In this document: in pieces, positions 52,713 through 62,273 of the stretch
Numbering within the stretch: position 1 is the first letter of the stretch
Layout: every line of letters begins with the position of its first letter
Assembly (NCBI GenBank): GCA_016789745.1
Contig: JAEUQF010000175.1
Span: forward strand, 1-64,000
DNA length: 64,000 bases
Reading direction: 5' to 3'
Source: Bryobacterales bacterium
Lineage (GTDB): Bacteria > Acidobacteriota > Terriglobia > Bryobacterales > Bryobacteraceae
Notes under the pieces: generated by a model
Databases searched by the model: none
The model's input: the letters and a program-made list of their open reading frames with translations, nothing else
Told to the model about the DNA's origin: nothing
Position numbers and translations under genes: made by a program

Positions 52713-53147
52713 ATGAAGAACCGTAGACAGGCAATGAATGCCGCCGCGCTGCTATTGGCGGGCGGCGGGGCGGCGCAGGCGCAAAGCGACTCGTGGACGC
52801 CGAAGAAGGAGAGCGTGGGTGGGCCGATCCGGTCCGGTCATCTGCTATTTTTGTCGGGCATTGGGGGGTGGTATCCGGAGCGGCGGCCGAAGGCGGGGGA
52901 TGTGCGGCAGCAGACGGAAGATGCGCTGAACATTATGAAGGCGGCGCTGGAGAAGGCGGGGACTTCGATGGAGATGGTACTGAAGGTACAGGTGGCATTG
53001 GTGGATCCAGAGAAGAATTGGGAGCCGATGAATGAGGTGTATGACCGATTCTTCCCTAAGAACAAGCCGGTGCGCTCGTACTTTGGTTCTACGGGGTTCC
53101 GCAGGCCGGGGCAGTTGCTCCAAATCGATTGCATTGCTTACATTTAG
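52713..53147 (+). CDS. Exported RidA-family protein
   Basis: This 144-residue RidA-like (YjgF) protein carries an N-terminal signal (KNRRQAMNAAALLLAGGGAAQA) that could be Tat- or Sec-type. The fold then follows: SGHLLFLSGIGGW, QTEDALNIMKAALEKAGTSMEMVLKVQVAL and the conserved arginine in PVRSYFGSTGF. RidA normally works in the cytosol. It lies 5 bases after the SelA/DgaE-like gene, so a role removing the enamine that enzyme makes outside the cytoplasm is inferred. Confidence 0.85.
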   Translation: MKNRRQAMNAAALLLAGGGAAQAQSDSWTPKKESVGGPIRSGHLLFLSGIGGWYPERRPKAGDVRQQTEDALNIMKAALEKAGTSMEMVLKVQVALVDPEKNWEPMNEVYDRFFPKNKPVRSYFGSTGFRRPGQLLQIDCIAYI

Positions 53148-53210
53148 CTACAAACCAGCTATTCCGGAATACTAAACCTGAATAGGAGTGTCCCCTAAGG
53201 GGTTGTCCTG

Positions 53211-55175
53211 ATGTGTCTCTGGACAAATTACCCCGAATATTGGGATGTGAGTGCAGATTCCCAGAGCGAAGGAGTAGTGCGGCCGCTCGGTTCGCATTCT
53301 CTAGCCACCAAATTTTTCCTGTTCACGGCGATGCTGTTGTTTTGGGTCGCGGTGACGTTGTTCAGCTTTGATTTGGGCCATGGACCGGTGAACTGGTTCA
53401 AGTGGGCCGGACTGAGCCTGGTGCTGATGGCGGTGGCGGCGGGGTTATCGCGGTTTACGACGCGGATACTGGCCAAGCCGTTGACGCATCTGGAAGAGGG
53501 TATCCGGTCGGTGGGGGAAGGGCGGCTGGAGGCGATCCAGGTAAGCCGGACTGGGGATGAGATCGAGGCGTTGGGGCACAGCTTCAACGGGATGATTGGG
53601 CGGCTGATCGAATCGAAGGAAGAGGTACGGGAGCACCAGGAGCTGCTGGAGGAGCGGATCCGGCAGCGGACCGAGCAGTTGGAGCGGGCCATGCAGAAGG
53701 CGCAGGCGGCCAATCAGGCCAAGAGCGAGTTTTTGGCGAACATGAGCCATGAGCTGCGAACGCCGATGAATGGCGTGCTGGGGATGATCGACATCGTGCT
53801 GGACAGCCCGTTGACGGGCGAGCAGCGGGAGCAGTTGGAGACGGCGCAGCGTTGCGCGAACTCGCTGCTGGCGATTTTGAACGATGTGCTGGATCTGTCG
53901 AAGATTGAAGCCGGCAAGATGGTGCTGGAGCGGCTGCCGTTCGACCTGAGGGTGTTGACGGAAGACATAGTGCGGTCGCACCGGTCGCGGGCTTCGAAGA
54001 AGGGGATCACGATCAGCGTGGATGTGTCGCCGGAGATTCCGCGGAAGATCACGGCGGACCCGCTGCGGATCCGGCAGATTCTATCGAATCTGTTGAGCAA
54101 TGCGGTGAAGTTCACCGAACGCGGAGCGGTGAAGGTGGTGCTGCTGCGGGCTCCGGGTACGGGAGAGTTGGTGTTGGAAGTGATCGACACCGGTGTGGGG
54201 ATTCCGGAAGACAAACTGAGCTGCATCTTCGAAAAGTTCACGCAGGCCGATGGCAGTATCAGCCGGAAGTTCGGCGGTACGGGTTTGGGGCTGACGATCA
54301 CGAAGATGCTGGTGGAGATGCACGAAGGGCAGATCGACGTGCATAGCCAGGTGGGCAAAGGGAGTACGTTCCGGGTGACGCTGCCGGCGTACCTCTGCCT
54401 GACGGAGCCGGCCGAAGAGCCGAAGGCGGCGCGGGCGAGCAAGACGGTGGCGCGGAGTGAGCCGCAGGCGTCGATTCTGCTGGTGGAAGATAATCACGTC
54501 AATCAGAAGGTGGTGCAGGCGATTCTGCGCAAGAAGGGCTATCACGTGGATGTGGCCAATCATGGGCGGGAGGCGCTGGAGTATCTGGAGCTGCTGGCTT
54601 ACAACATCGTGTTGATGGACGTGCAGATGCCGATATTGGACGGGTTGGAGACGACGCGGGCGATACGGGCGGATGCGCGGTTCCGGAAGCTGCCGATTGT
54701 GGCGATGACGGCGCATGCGATGAGTGGGGATCGGGAGCGGTGTCTGGCGGCGGGGATGAACGGATATATCGCGAAGCCGGTGAATCCGAGTACGCTGCTG
54801 CGTGTGGTGGAAGAATTCCTGACGCAGAACGTGGAGCCGATCGTGGCGCCGGCGGCGCGGGTGGCGACGATGTCGACGTCGATATTGGTGGATATGCAGC
54901 GGGTGTATCTGGAAGCGGCTCAGGCGAGCATTGCGCGGATGCAGACGTTGGCGCAGATTGGGGATATCCGGGGGTTGGAGGCGGAGGCGCGGATGACGCG
55001 GTCTTCGGCGGAGCAGGTGGGGTTATCACAGGTGGCTCGCACGGCGGGGGCGCTGGAGGATGCGGCGAGCAATGGGGATGTGACGGCGACGCGGCATCAC
55101 CTGATTAATTTGGAGCGCGAGGTTGGGGCGGCGGAACGGAGTTTGCCGCGGCGGTTGGAGAGCGCGACAGCGTGA
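53211..55175 (+). CDS. Hybrid sensor histidine kinase with receiver and degenerate HPt
   Basis: This 654-residue membrane kinase has two helices close together (about 32-53 and 63-80) with a very short periplasmic loop, then HAMP, a coiled coil and the kinase core. The phospho-accepting His180 lies in [15 protein letters not shown]; the N, G1 and G2 boxes are [14 protein letters not shown] and GGTGLGL. A receiver domain follows with Asp470 in VLMDVQMP. The last 90 residues look like an HPt helix bundle, but the expected histidine is Arg594 ([10 protein letters not shown]). The small loop suggests it senses membrane or cytoplasmic cues. No dedicated regulator is adjacent. Confidence 0.9.
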   Translation: MCLWTNYPEYWDVSADSQSEGVVRPLGSHSLATKFFLFTAMLLFWVAVTLFSFDLGHGPVNWFKWAGLSLVLMAVAAGLSRFTTRILAKPLTHLEEGIRSVGEGRLEAIQVSRTGDEIEALGHSFNGMIGRLIESKEEVREHQELLEERIRQRTEQLERAMQKAQAANQAKSEFLANMSHELRTPMNGVLGMIDIVLDSPLTGEQREQLETAQRCANSLLAILNDVLDLSKIEAGKMVLERLPFDLRVLTEDIVRSHRSRASKKGITISVDVSPEIPRKITADPLRIRQILSNLLSNAVKFTERGAVKVVLLRAPGTGELVLEVIDTGVGIPEDKLSCIFEKFTQADGSISRKFGGTGLGLTITKMLVEMHEGQIDVHSQVGKGSTFRVTLPAYLCLTEPAEEPKAARASKTVARSEPQASILLVEDNHVNQKVVQAILRKKGYHVDVANHGREALEYLELLAYNIVLMDVQMPILDGLETTRAIRADARFRKLPIVAMTAHAMSGDRERCLAAGMNGYIAKPVNPSTLLRVVEEFLTQNVEPIVAPAARVATMSTSILVDMQRVYLEAAQASIARMQTLAQIGDIRGLEAEARMTRSSAEQVGLSQVARTAGALEDAASNGDVTATRHHLINLEREVGAAERSLPRRLESATA

Positions 55176-55186
55176 GGTGATGGGCG

Positions 55187-55214
55187 GCGGATAAACGCGG
55201 ATGAACGCCGATTC
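55187..55214. repeat. Fragment resembling a dispersed intergenic repeat
   Basis: The short stretch GATAAACGCGGATGAACGCC sits between the convergent kinase and oxidoreductase genes. Sequences of this form are common between genes in several acidobacterial and planctomycete genomes (from general knowledge; no count possible here). Confidence 0.3.
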
Positions 55215-56201
55215 TAGAACAGGACTACGGATTTGCCCATGGCGGCGCGGTTGCCTAAGTCTCTCAGGCCTTGGGGAAGGTCCGTGGGGGCGTACTCTTT
55301 GAAGACTACCGGTTGGATGCGGCCGGTTTCGTAGAGTTCCATTAGCTTCCAGTGGGTTTGGTGGATGTATTCGGGATGCTGCTGGCACCAGTTGCCCCAG
55401 ATGGCTCCTACTACCGAGATGTTCTTCAACAAAATGCGGTTGGCGGCGATCGATGGGATGCGGCCGCTGGTGAAGCCGATGATCACGAGGCGGCCGGTTG
55501 GGGCTATGCATTTGGTGGAGAGATCGAAGATGTCGCCGCCTACGGGGTCGTAGATGACATCGGCGCCGGAGCCGGTGATGGCTTTGACGGCATCTACCCA
55601 GGCGGGGTCGGTGTAGGGGAGCACTTCGTCGGCACCCATCTGCTGACAGAAGGCTAGCTTTTCGGGGGTGCTGGCGGTGGCGATGACTTTGGCGCCTAGC
55701 TAGGGCTTTGCCGATTTGGATGGCGGACATGCCGACGCCGCTGGCGCCCGCGTGGACCAGGAGCCATTCGCCGGATCGGAGTTGGGCGCGGTCGACGAGG
55801 CCGAACCAGGAGGTCTGGTAGACGATGGGCGTGGCGGCGGCTGTCGAGGCGGGCATGTGGTCGGCGATGGGGAGCAGGCGGGTGACCGGGCAGATGACTT
55901 GTTCGGCGAAACAGCCGAACTGGGGGAGGGCGATGACACGGTCGCCGGGTTCGAAGCCGTCGACATCCGGGCCGAGCGCTTCGATGACGCCAGCGGCTTC
56001 GGCGCCGGGGGTGAACGGGAAGCCGGGCTTGGCCTGGTATTTGCCTTGGACGAGCAGCAGGTCGAAGAAGTTGAGGGCGGCGGCTTCGACGCGGAGGCGC
56101 ACTTCGCCAGGGCCCGGTTCGGGGACGGGGACCGGGGCGAAGCGCATCGTCTCGGGCTCGCCAAATTGGTCTACCAGCCAGGCGTGCATGGTTTCAGACA
56201 A
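55214..56201 (-). pseudogene. Quinone oxidoreductase (MDR family) broken by a CTAG duplication
   Basis: Two frames together give an intact zinc-free medium-chain dehydrogenase. The first (to about 55704) has GPGEVRLRVEAAALNFFDLL, PGAEAAGVIEALG and VHAGASGVGMSAIQIGKAL. The second (55214-55694) has MGADEVLPYTDP, VIYDPVGGD and a normal end. They join if one of two tandem CTAG copies at 55696-55703 is removed, restoring ALGAK. The TTG start at 56201 has GGAGGAG six bases upstream and overlaps the SDR stop. As written it is a frameshifted pseudogene; a sequencing or assembly error is the other reading. Confidence 0.85.
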
Positions 56202-56973
56202 GGGTTGCTCCTCCATCGACAATCAGGGTCTGGCCGGTAATGTAGTTGGCTGCGGCGGAGGCCAGGAAGACCGCCACACCGCGGAGTTCGCCGGGTGCGC
56301 CGCCCCGGCCGAGCGGCACGTCCTGCTCCATTTTCTTCGATGCGGCGTCCCAGATGCCTTCGGTCATGCGGGTGGGGAAGTAGCCGGGGGCGATGGCGTT
56401 GACGCGGATGCCATGCGGGCCCCAGCGGGCGGCCAGTTCCTGGGTGAGGCCGATGAGTCCTGCCTTGGAGGCGACGTAGCCGGAGACGTGCGTTTCCTTG
56501 ACGAGCAGGCCGCCGTAGATGCCGTTGATGGAGGCGACGTTGATGATGCGCCCCTGGGCGCGTTCGAGCATGTGGCGACCGACGCGCTGGGCGAACAGAA
56601 AGGCGCCGGTGAGGTTGACGTCGAGCACGGCGCGCCATTTGTCGAGAGGCATGTGCTCGGCGGGGGCATTCCAGGAGATGCCGGCGTTGTTGACGAGGAT
56701 GTCGATGTGGCCGAAGGCGGCGATGGTTTCATTGACGGCGTGCTGGACGGCCTGGGGGTCGGCTACATCGCAGAGGAGGCCTTCGGCGTGATGGCCCTTG
56801 GCGCGGAGGTCGGCGAGGGCGGGGGCGAGCCACTGGTCTCGGCGGGCGAGAATCATGACGGAGGCGCCGGCTTCGGCGAGACCGTCGGCCATTTCAAGGC
56901 CAAGGCCGCGGGATCCGCCGGTGATGAGTGCCGTCTGGCCGGTCAGATCGAATAAACTCGGTAATGGCTTCAT
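56194..56973 (-). CDS. SDR family oxidoreductase
   Basis: This 259-residue classical SDR has LTGQTALITGGSRGLGLEMA, DILVNNAGIS, the catalytic region IINVASINGIYGG, YVASKAG and APGYFPT, ending ITGQTLIVDGG. It resembles gluconate 5-dehydrogenase and FabG-like enzymes. The ATG at 56973 starts the conserved part; the longer frame from 57417 is antisense to the next gene. Its start is only 15 bases from the divergent YhdH-like gene, and its end overlaps the broken oxidoreductase, which was probably in the same operon. Confidence 0.92.
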   Translation of the reverse strand: MKPLPSLFDLTGQTALITGGSRGLGLEMADGLAEAGASVMILARRDQWLAPALADLRAKGHHAEGLLCDVADPQAVQHAVNETIAAFGHIDILVNNAGISWNAPAEHMPLDKWRAVLDVNLTGAFLFAQRVGRHMLERAQGRIINVASINGIYGGLLVKETHVSGYVASKAGLIGLTQELAARWGPHGIRVNAIAPGYFPTRMTEGIWDAASKKMEQDVPLGRGGAPGELRGVAVFLASAAANYITGQTLIVDGGATLV

Positions 56974-56988
56974 CGGAATCACACTAGT

Positions 56989-57981
56989 ATGCAAAATTTC
57001 AAAGCCTTCCTCATTCGCCAGGCCGACGGGCAGACGACGTTCGGATTCGAAGATCTCACGCCGGAGCAGTTGCCACCGGGCGAGGTACTCATTCGGGTCA
57101 CCTATTCGAGCCTGAACTATAAAGACGGGCTGGCGGTGACCGGGAAACCGGGCGTCATCCGCAGTTATCCCATGGTGCCGGGCATTGATGCCGCCGGGAC
57201 TGTGGTGGAGTCCACGTCGGCGGATTTCAAGGCCGGCGATGAGGTGGTGGTGACGGGGTGCGGGACGAGCGAGACGCTGTGGGGCGGCTATTCGCAGATG
57301 CTGCGGCTGAGCGCGGCGCATGTAGTGCCGCTGCCTCCGGGGATCAGTCTGCAGCAGGCGATGGGTGTGGGGACGGCGGGCTTTACGGCGATGCAGTCGG
57401 TGATGGCGCTGGAGCATATGGGACTGAAGCCGGGCGGCAAGCCGGTGGTGGTGACGGGCGCGGCGGGCGGCGTGGGAAGTGTCGCGGTGGCCGTGCTGGC
57501 GAAGCTGGGGTACCAGGTGGTGGCGTCGTCGGGACGCGCCGAGCAGGCGGAGTATCTGAAGGGCTTGGGAGCGGCGGAGGTGATCGACCGCGGCGTGCTG
57601 GCGGCGCAGAGCAATAAGCCGATGGAATCGGAGAAGTGGGCGGGCGCGGTGGACAGCGTCGGTGGCGATACGCTGGGGGGGATTTTACGGACGCTGTCAG
57701 CGGGGGCTTGTGTAGCGGCTTGCGGCGTGGCGGGCGGGCCGAAGGTGCCGGCGACAGTGTTTCCGTTTATTTTGCGTGGGGTGAGTTTGCTGGGTATTGA
57801 TTCGGTGCGGACGAATAATGCCAAGCGGCGGGCGATTTGGGGGCGGCTGTCGACGGACCTGCCTTTGGAGAAGCTGGACGCGATGATTACCGTGGAGCCG
57901 CTGTCGAAGATCCAGGAGTTGGGTGGGCAGATTTTGGCGGGGCAGACGCGGGGGCGCGTGGTGATCGACGTTAACGCGTAA
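56989..57981 (+). CDS. YhdH/AcuI-type NADPH-dependent reductase
   Basis: This 330-residue medium-chain reductase belongs to the YhdH/YhfP group that includes acryloyl-CoA reductase AcuI. Features are SSLNYKDGLAVTGKPGV, PMVPGIDAAGTVVES, VTGAAGGVGSVAVAVLAKLGY for NADPH, and LLGIDSVRTNNAKRRAIW, a group signature. The ATG at 56989 has no Shine-Dalgarno and only 15 bases separate it from the divergent SDR. The 3' end overlaps the convergent phosphoesterase gene by 11 bases. Confidence 0.93.
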   Translation: MQNFKAFLIRQADGQTTFGFEDLTPEQLPPGEVLIRVTYSSLNYKDGLAVTGKPGVIRSYPMVPGIDAAGTVVESTSADFKAGDEVVVTGCGTSETLWGGYSQMLRLSAAHVVPLPPGISLQQAMGVGTAGFTAMQSVMALEHMGLKPGGKPVVVTGAAGGVGSVAVAVLAKLGYQVVASSGRAEQAEYLKGLGAAEVIDRGVLAAQSNKPMESEKWAGAVDSVGGDTLGGILRTLSAGACVAACGVAGGPKVPATVFPFILRGVSLLGIDSVRTNNAKRRAIWGRLSTDLPLEKLDAMITVEPLSKIQELGGQILAGQTRGRVVIDVNA

Positions 57982-60601
57982 TTGGGTCTTTGGGGTCGCG
58001 GGCGGTGGCGGGGTCGAAGAGCTCTTGGCGGGCGGGGACGAGTTGGTAGGGAGTAAAGTCGGGCTTGCCGGTGAAGCAATCGGCCAAGTCTGAGGCCGCG
58101 GCGTCGTAGAGGTTGAGGGGCGGCAGGTTCAGCAGGCGGAAGACGGTTTTCAGCAGTCCGGGGAAGCTGGAGTTGGTGTGCGAGACGTAATTGCGTTTCG
58201 CGTACGGGCTGGCCACCAGAAGGACGGTGCGGTGGCTGTCGACATGGTCAATGCCGCCCTGGGTGTCGTCTTCGGTGACGAAGATGGCCATGTTCGGCCA
58301 CCACTTGGAATTCGAAAGATACTCTACGATCCGGCCGAGCGCGACGTCGTTATCGGCGACGTAGGAGGCCTCGAAGGGATAGCCGTCTTCGGGGCGGGGT
58401 TTCGCCATGAAGTCATTGGGCAGGTGGATGTAGAGGAAGCGGGGCAGATCCTTGCCGGGCTGGACGTAGAGCTGGTCGATTTCGTGGATGAACTGGGTAG
58501 CGCGGTACTGGTCGGGGATGTTGGTGTTGAACTGCGGGTAGGCGCGCGAGGTGTTGTCGTACAGCGGCTGCGGCATGGGAACGTTGACGAGGGCCGCGGC
58601 GCCGGTGGGCTTCAAGCCGGGGCCGGCATCGGTGCCTGCCAGTTCGAAACCTTCGCCGTAGTTGCGGAAGCTGATGTTGTGGCGGGCCAGGTGATGCCAC
58701 AGGGAGCCGTTCTCCTGCTGGTTATCGGGGTGCAGGGACGAGTTGCTGCTGACGAAGCGGAGGCGGCCGGGGGCTTTGGTTTCGAGGCGGAACGGCTTAA
58801 GGCCGCCGGACATGGCGGTGGTTTCCACCCACGGGTCGGGGTAGTTGCCGATGAGCCAGTGATGGCCGTCGACGTTGCCTTCTGAATCGGCATAGAAGTT
58901 GTCGGAGAAGGCGAAGCGTTGGGCCAGGGCGTGGTGATTGGGCGTGACATTGACGTTGCGCAGACTGAAGCGCTGCGCGAGCGCTCCGGGCGTGTTGGAG
59001 CGCAGCGTGCCTGGGGTGCCGAAACGCGCCAGATCCCAGATGCCTTTGGCGGGCCCGTTGGAGGCGGTGGCGATGTCGCCGAAGACTTCGTCATAGGTGC
59101 GGTTTTCCTTGACGATCATGACGACGTGGCGGATCTCTTCGGGTAGCGCGAGCGGCTTGGTTTTCGAGGGCAGGAAGCCGTTGTTGGTGTAGACCTGCTG
59201 GGTGAGGGCGGGCAGTTCGTCGGGCGTGGGCAGGGGCAACATCTGGAGCGCGCCGCGGCGGATGTCGGCCTGGAAGGTGCGGGTAAGTTGGCCTTCGCGG
59301 GCGGCGTTGGGCCCGGTGCCGTGGCCCTTGGCGTTGGCGACGTAGACGGTTTCGTTGACCAGGCGGATGGCGGTGGGGAACCAGGCGGCAGGGATGTGGC
59401 CGAGGAGTTTATTCTGCTACGTGTCGATGATGCCAATGGCGTTCATGCCGGCTTCGGCCACCAGCAGCCAGCCCGTGCCTTCATGGAAGGCCATGCCGAC
59501 AGGCATGATGCCGCGGAGGTTTTCGAGGCCGGGGATGCGGAGGGCGATCTCGGCGATGGGCTGGCGGTTCTGCGCGTGGAGGACGGTGATGCTGTCGTTG
59601 TGGGCGTTGGAGACGTAGACGCGGTCGGGGGTGGCGAGCACGCCGGAAGGGGCCGATCCGCCGAGGCTGAGGCTGCCGAACAACGCGCCGGTGCGGGCAT
59701 AGCCTTCGAGCTTGGGTTTGGCGGGTTCTTCGACGTTGACGAAGGCGACGGAGTTGGCTTCTTGGGCGTTCGGGTCGCCCAGGCCGGGTACGCGAACGGT
59801 TTCGCCGGCGCGGTTTTTCGCCTCGATGCCCTGGGCGGCTTCGGTGGAGGGGAAGGCGAAGGCCGGGAACGGGAGGCCGGTGGCGGCGGTCTCGCGGGTG
59901 TCGGCGCCGGAGATGGGCCGGTAGTCGAACATGCCGGTGTTGGTGACGTAGACGCGCTTGCCGTCGGGGGAGAGGGCGACGGCGAAGGGCAGGCGGCCGA
60001 CGCGAACCGACGACATCAGTTTTTTGCGTTTGGTGTCGAAGATGGCAAGGCGGAAGTTGGCCTGATCGACGACGTAAAGAAGTTCGCGTTTGTGGTCGTA
60101 GGCGAGGTCGCCGGAGAAGCTGTCGCGCCATTCGCCCTGGTTGAGGTGGAAGAGCTGCTTCTTTTTACCGTTACGGGCGTCGATGAGGCGGATGACGCCG
60201 GTATTGCCTTCCGAGACGAAGACGGAACGCTCGTCTTCGAAGGCGACTCCCATGAAGACGCTGAGCCAGTCGGAGTCGTCGTACTCACCCTTTTCGATCT
60301 TGTAGGGGACGATGGAGTCGGTCTGCCACTTGTTTGGCGCGGCCTGCGAGAGCAGGGTAAGCGAGAACAGGCGCGGGCCGCCGTCGGCGGTGATGACGGT
60401 CTTGCCGGAGGGGCTGACGGCCATGCCGAAGGTGCCGGGGCCGGTGGTGAACTGGCGTCCAACGGGGGAAATCAGCCGGCCGCCGGGGAGAACGCTGGCC
60501 GCACCGGGGCGGCGCTGGGCCGGACGGACGCCCGCCGGAGCCTGGTAATCGGCCCCTGGCAGGACGGAAGCGGCAACAAGGAACGCAAGCAGTCGGCCCA
60601 T
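57971..60601 (-). pseudogene. YncE-propeller/phosphoesterase gene split by an in-frame TAG
   Basis: The full frame encodes an 876-codon exported protein: signal peptide, a YncE-like propeller (about 40-395) and a phosphoesterase (alkaline-phosphatase superfamily) domain. In the latter, VVMIVKENRTYDEVFGD holds the nucleophile region and FVTEDDTQGGIDHVDSHR metal ligands. A TAG at 59417-59419 interrupts the propeller between GIIDT and QNKLLGHIPAAWFPT, with the frame unchanged on both sides. One base change would restore a sense codon. The first half would be a 394-residue propeller; the second has an ATG at 59242 but would lack 58 residues. Its start is 24 bases from the divergent SCO gene. Confidence 0.82.
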
Positions 60602-60625
60602 GGGGTTACTCTGTGGTTATAGCAG

Positions 60626-61213
60626 ATGAACCGCCGTTGCTTTGTGTTCGCGGGCTTGCTGGGCGGATGTGCGAAACCGCCCAAGGTGGAGGAAGACAAC
60701 CTGCTGCCGGATTTCGGGCAGTTGCCGGAGTTTTCCTTCGTTGACCAACAGAGGCGCCCGTTCGCGCGGGGAGACCTGGCGGGGAAGGTGTGGATCCTAG
60801 ACTTGATCTATACGCGGTGCACGGCGGTATGCCCGCGGATGAGCGCGGTAATGAAGGATGTGCAGAAGCGCCTGGAGAGCGAAAGGCGCGCGGGGCTGCT
60901 GTCGATCAGTGTGGACCCCGAGTATGATACGCCGGAGCGGCTGGCGGCTTTTGCGGGCAAGTATGGCGCCGACCCGGAGCGCTGGCGGTTTCTGCATGGG
61001 CCGAAGGCGAGGGTGCGCGAAGTCCAGGTGAAAACGCAGCGGCATCTGGATCCGGAAGAGATCACGGCGCATAGCAAGCAGTTTTATCTGGTGGATGGCA
61101 ACGGGTATGTCCGTGGCGTGTATTCGGTGACCCAGCCGGGTGCGGTTGACGATATGATCGGGGATCTGCGGCGGTTGCTGGAGAAGCCGGACAAGCCGGA
61201 GCCGTCGACATAA
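60626..61213 (+). CDS. SCO1/SenC family copper chaperone, lipoprotein
   Basis: SCO proteins deliver copper to or reduce the CuA site of cytochrome oxidase at the membrane. This 195-residue protein has a lipobox (LLGGC15), the copper-binding CxxxC (Cys65, Cys69 in YTRCTAVCP) and the third ligand His149 in AHSKQFYLVD. ISVDPEYDTPERL is a family mark. No cytochrome oxidase gene is nearby, so its partner is elsewhere. Confidence 0.92.
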   Translation: MNRRCFVFAGLLGGCAKPPKVEEDNLLPDFGQLPEFSFVDQQRRPFARGDLAGKVWILDLIYTRCTAVCPRMSAVMKDVQKRLESERRAGLLSISVDPEYDTPERLAAFAGKYGADPERWRFLHGPKARVREVQVKTQRHLDPEEITAHSKQFYLVDGNGYVRGVYSVTQPGAVDDMIGDLRRLLEKPDKPEPST

Positions 61214-61235
61214 GGGCAGAACCAGAGGGAGAGGC

Positions 61236-62273
61236 ATGACACGTCGGAGTTTGTTGCTGGGGATTGTGGCGGCGTTGCGCAAGGAGCAGTTGGAGGGCGC
61301 GCATAAGCTGTTGGACGAGGCGGCGGCCAATGGTAAGGTGGGCAGCGCGGTGCTGCTGGTAAAGCAGGGGACGAGCGTTGTGGCGCGGGGGTTTGGGAAG
61401 GCACGGGGTGCCGATGAGGTGTACCTGCTGGCGTCGATTACCAAGCCGATGACGGCGATGGCGGCGATGCGGCTGGTAGATCAGGGCAAGCTGTCGCTGG
61501 CGGATCCGGTGCAGAAATACATCCCGGAGTTTCACGGCGGGGAGCGCGGCAAGATCACGTTGAAGCACGTGCTGACGCATACGTCGGGGTTACCGGACAT
61601 GCTGCCGGAGAACGAGGCGCTGCGGAAGAAGAATGCTTCGTTGAAGGCGTTTGTGGCGGGGACCGTTAAGACGCCGCTGCTGTTTTCACCCGGCAAGGAA
61701 CTGAAGTACCAGAGCATGGGGATTCTGCTGGCGGCCGAGTGCGTGGAGCGGATTACGCGGATGGCGTTGCGGGATTATCTGCGGACGGAGATTTTCGAGC
61801 CGCTGGGGATGAACAATACGTCGTTGGGGTTGGGACCGCGGCGGATCTCGGATACGGCGCAGTGCGAGGTGCCGGGCGGGGATAACTGGAACTGGAACAG
61901 CCCGTATTGGCGGAATTTGGGGGCGCCGTGGGGCGGGGCGCATGCACCGGCTGGCGATGTGGCGCGGTTGTTGGGGTATTTTCTGAAGCCGGTGGATGGA
62001 CCGTTGAAGGTGGCCACTGCGAAGATGATGGTGACGCGGCAAGCCGAGGGCCCGACGCGTGGGTTTGGGATTGGGTGGATGGTGGGGGCGGAGGGTTTTG
62101 GGAAGGGATGTTCGGCGGCGACGTTCGGGCATTCAGGGTCGACCGGGACGGTGGCGTGGGCGGATCCGGCGCGGGACTTGACGTGCGTGCTGTTGACGAC
62201 GCGGCCGGCCGAGCAATCGAAAGCCACGGTGTTGAACCCGGCGTGCGATGCGGTTTCTCAGGCGGTGGGATGA
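61236..62273 (+). CDS. Class C beta-lactamase-fold serine hydrolase
   Basis: This 345-residue penicillin-binding-protein/esterase-type hydrolase has the SxxK motif SITK (Ser67, Lys70), a YQS in place of the YxN motif, and HSGSTG as the third box. The YxS form is common in esterases and peptidases of this group. A short hydrophobic N-terminus may direct export. It lies between SCO and NUDIX genes; the NUDIX start overlaps its stop as ATGA. The substrate is unknown, and antibiotic resistance should not be assumed. Confidence 0.88.
   Translation: MTRRSLLLGIVAALRKEQLEGAHKLLDEAAANGKVGSAVLLVKQGTSVVARGFGKARGADEVYLLASITKPMTAMAAMRLVDQGKLSLADPVQKYIPEFHGGERGKITLKHVLTHTSGLPDMLPENEALRKKNASLKAFVAGTVKTPLLFSPGKELKYQSMGILLAAECVERITRMALRDYLRTEIFEPLGMNNTSLGLGPRRISDTAQCEVPGGDNWNWNSPYWRNLGAPWGGAHAPAGDVARLLGYFLKPVDGPLKVATAKMMVTRQAEGPTRGFGIGWMVGAEGFGKGCSAATFGHSGSTGTVAWADPARDLTCVLLTTRPAEQSKATVLNPACDAVSQAVG

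Noticed and set aside
56974..57417. N-terminal extension of the SDR to 57417
   Set aside because: It lies antisense to the YhdH-like gene and lacks SDR features. The conserved start is at 56973.
59417..59419. TAG read as pyrrolysine or programmed readthrough
   Set aside because: No pyl genes or downstream element are seen, and only the base after TAG fits known readthrough contexts. A mutation or error is simpler.
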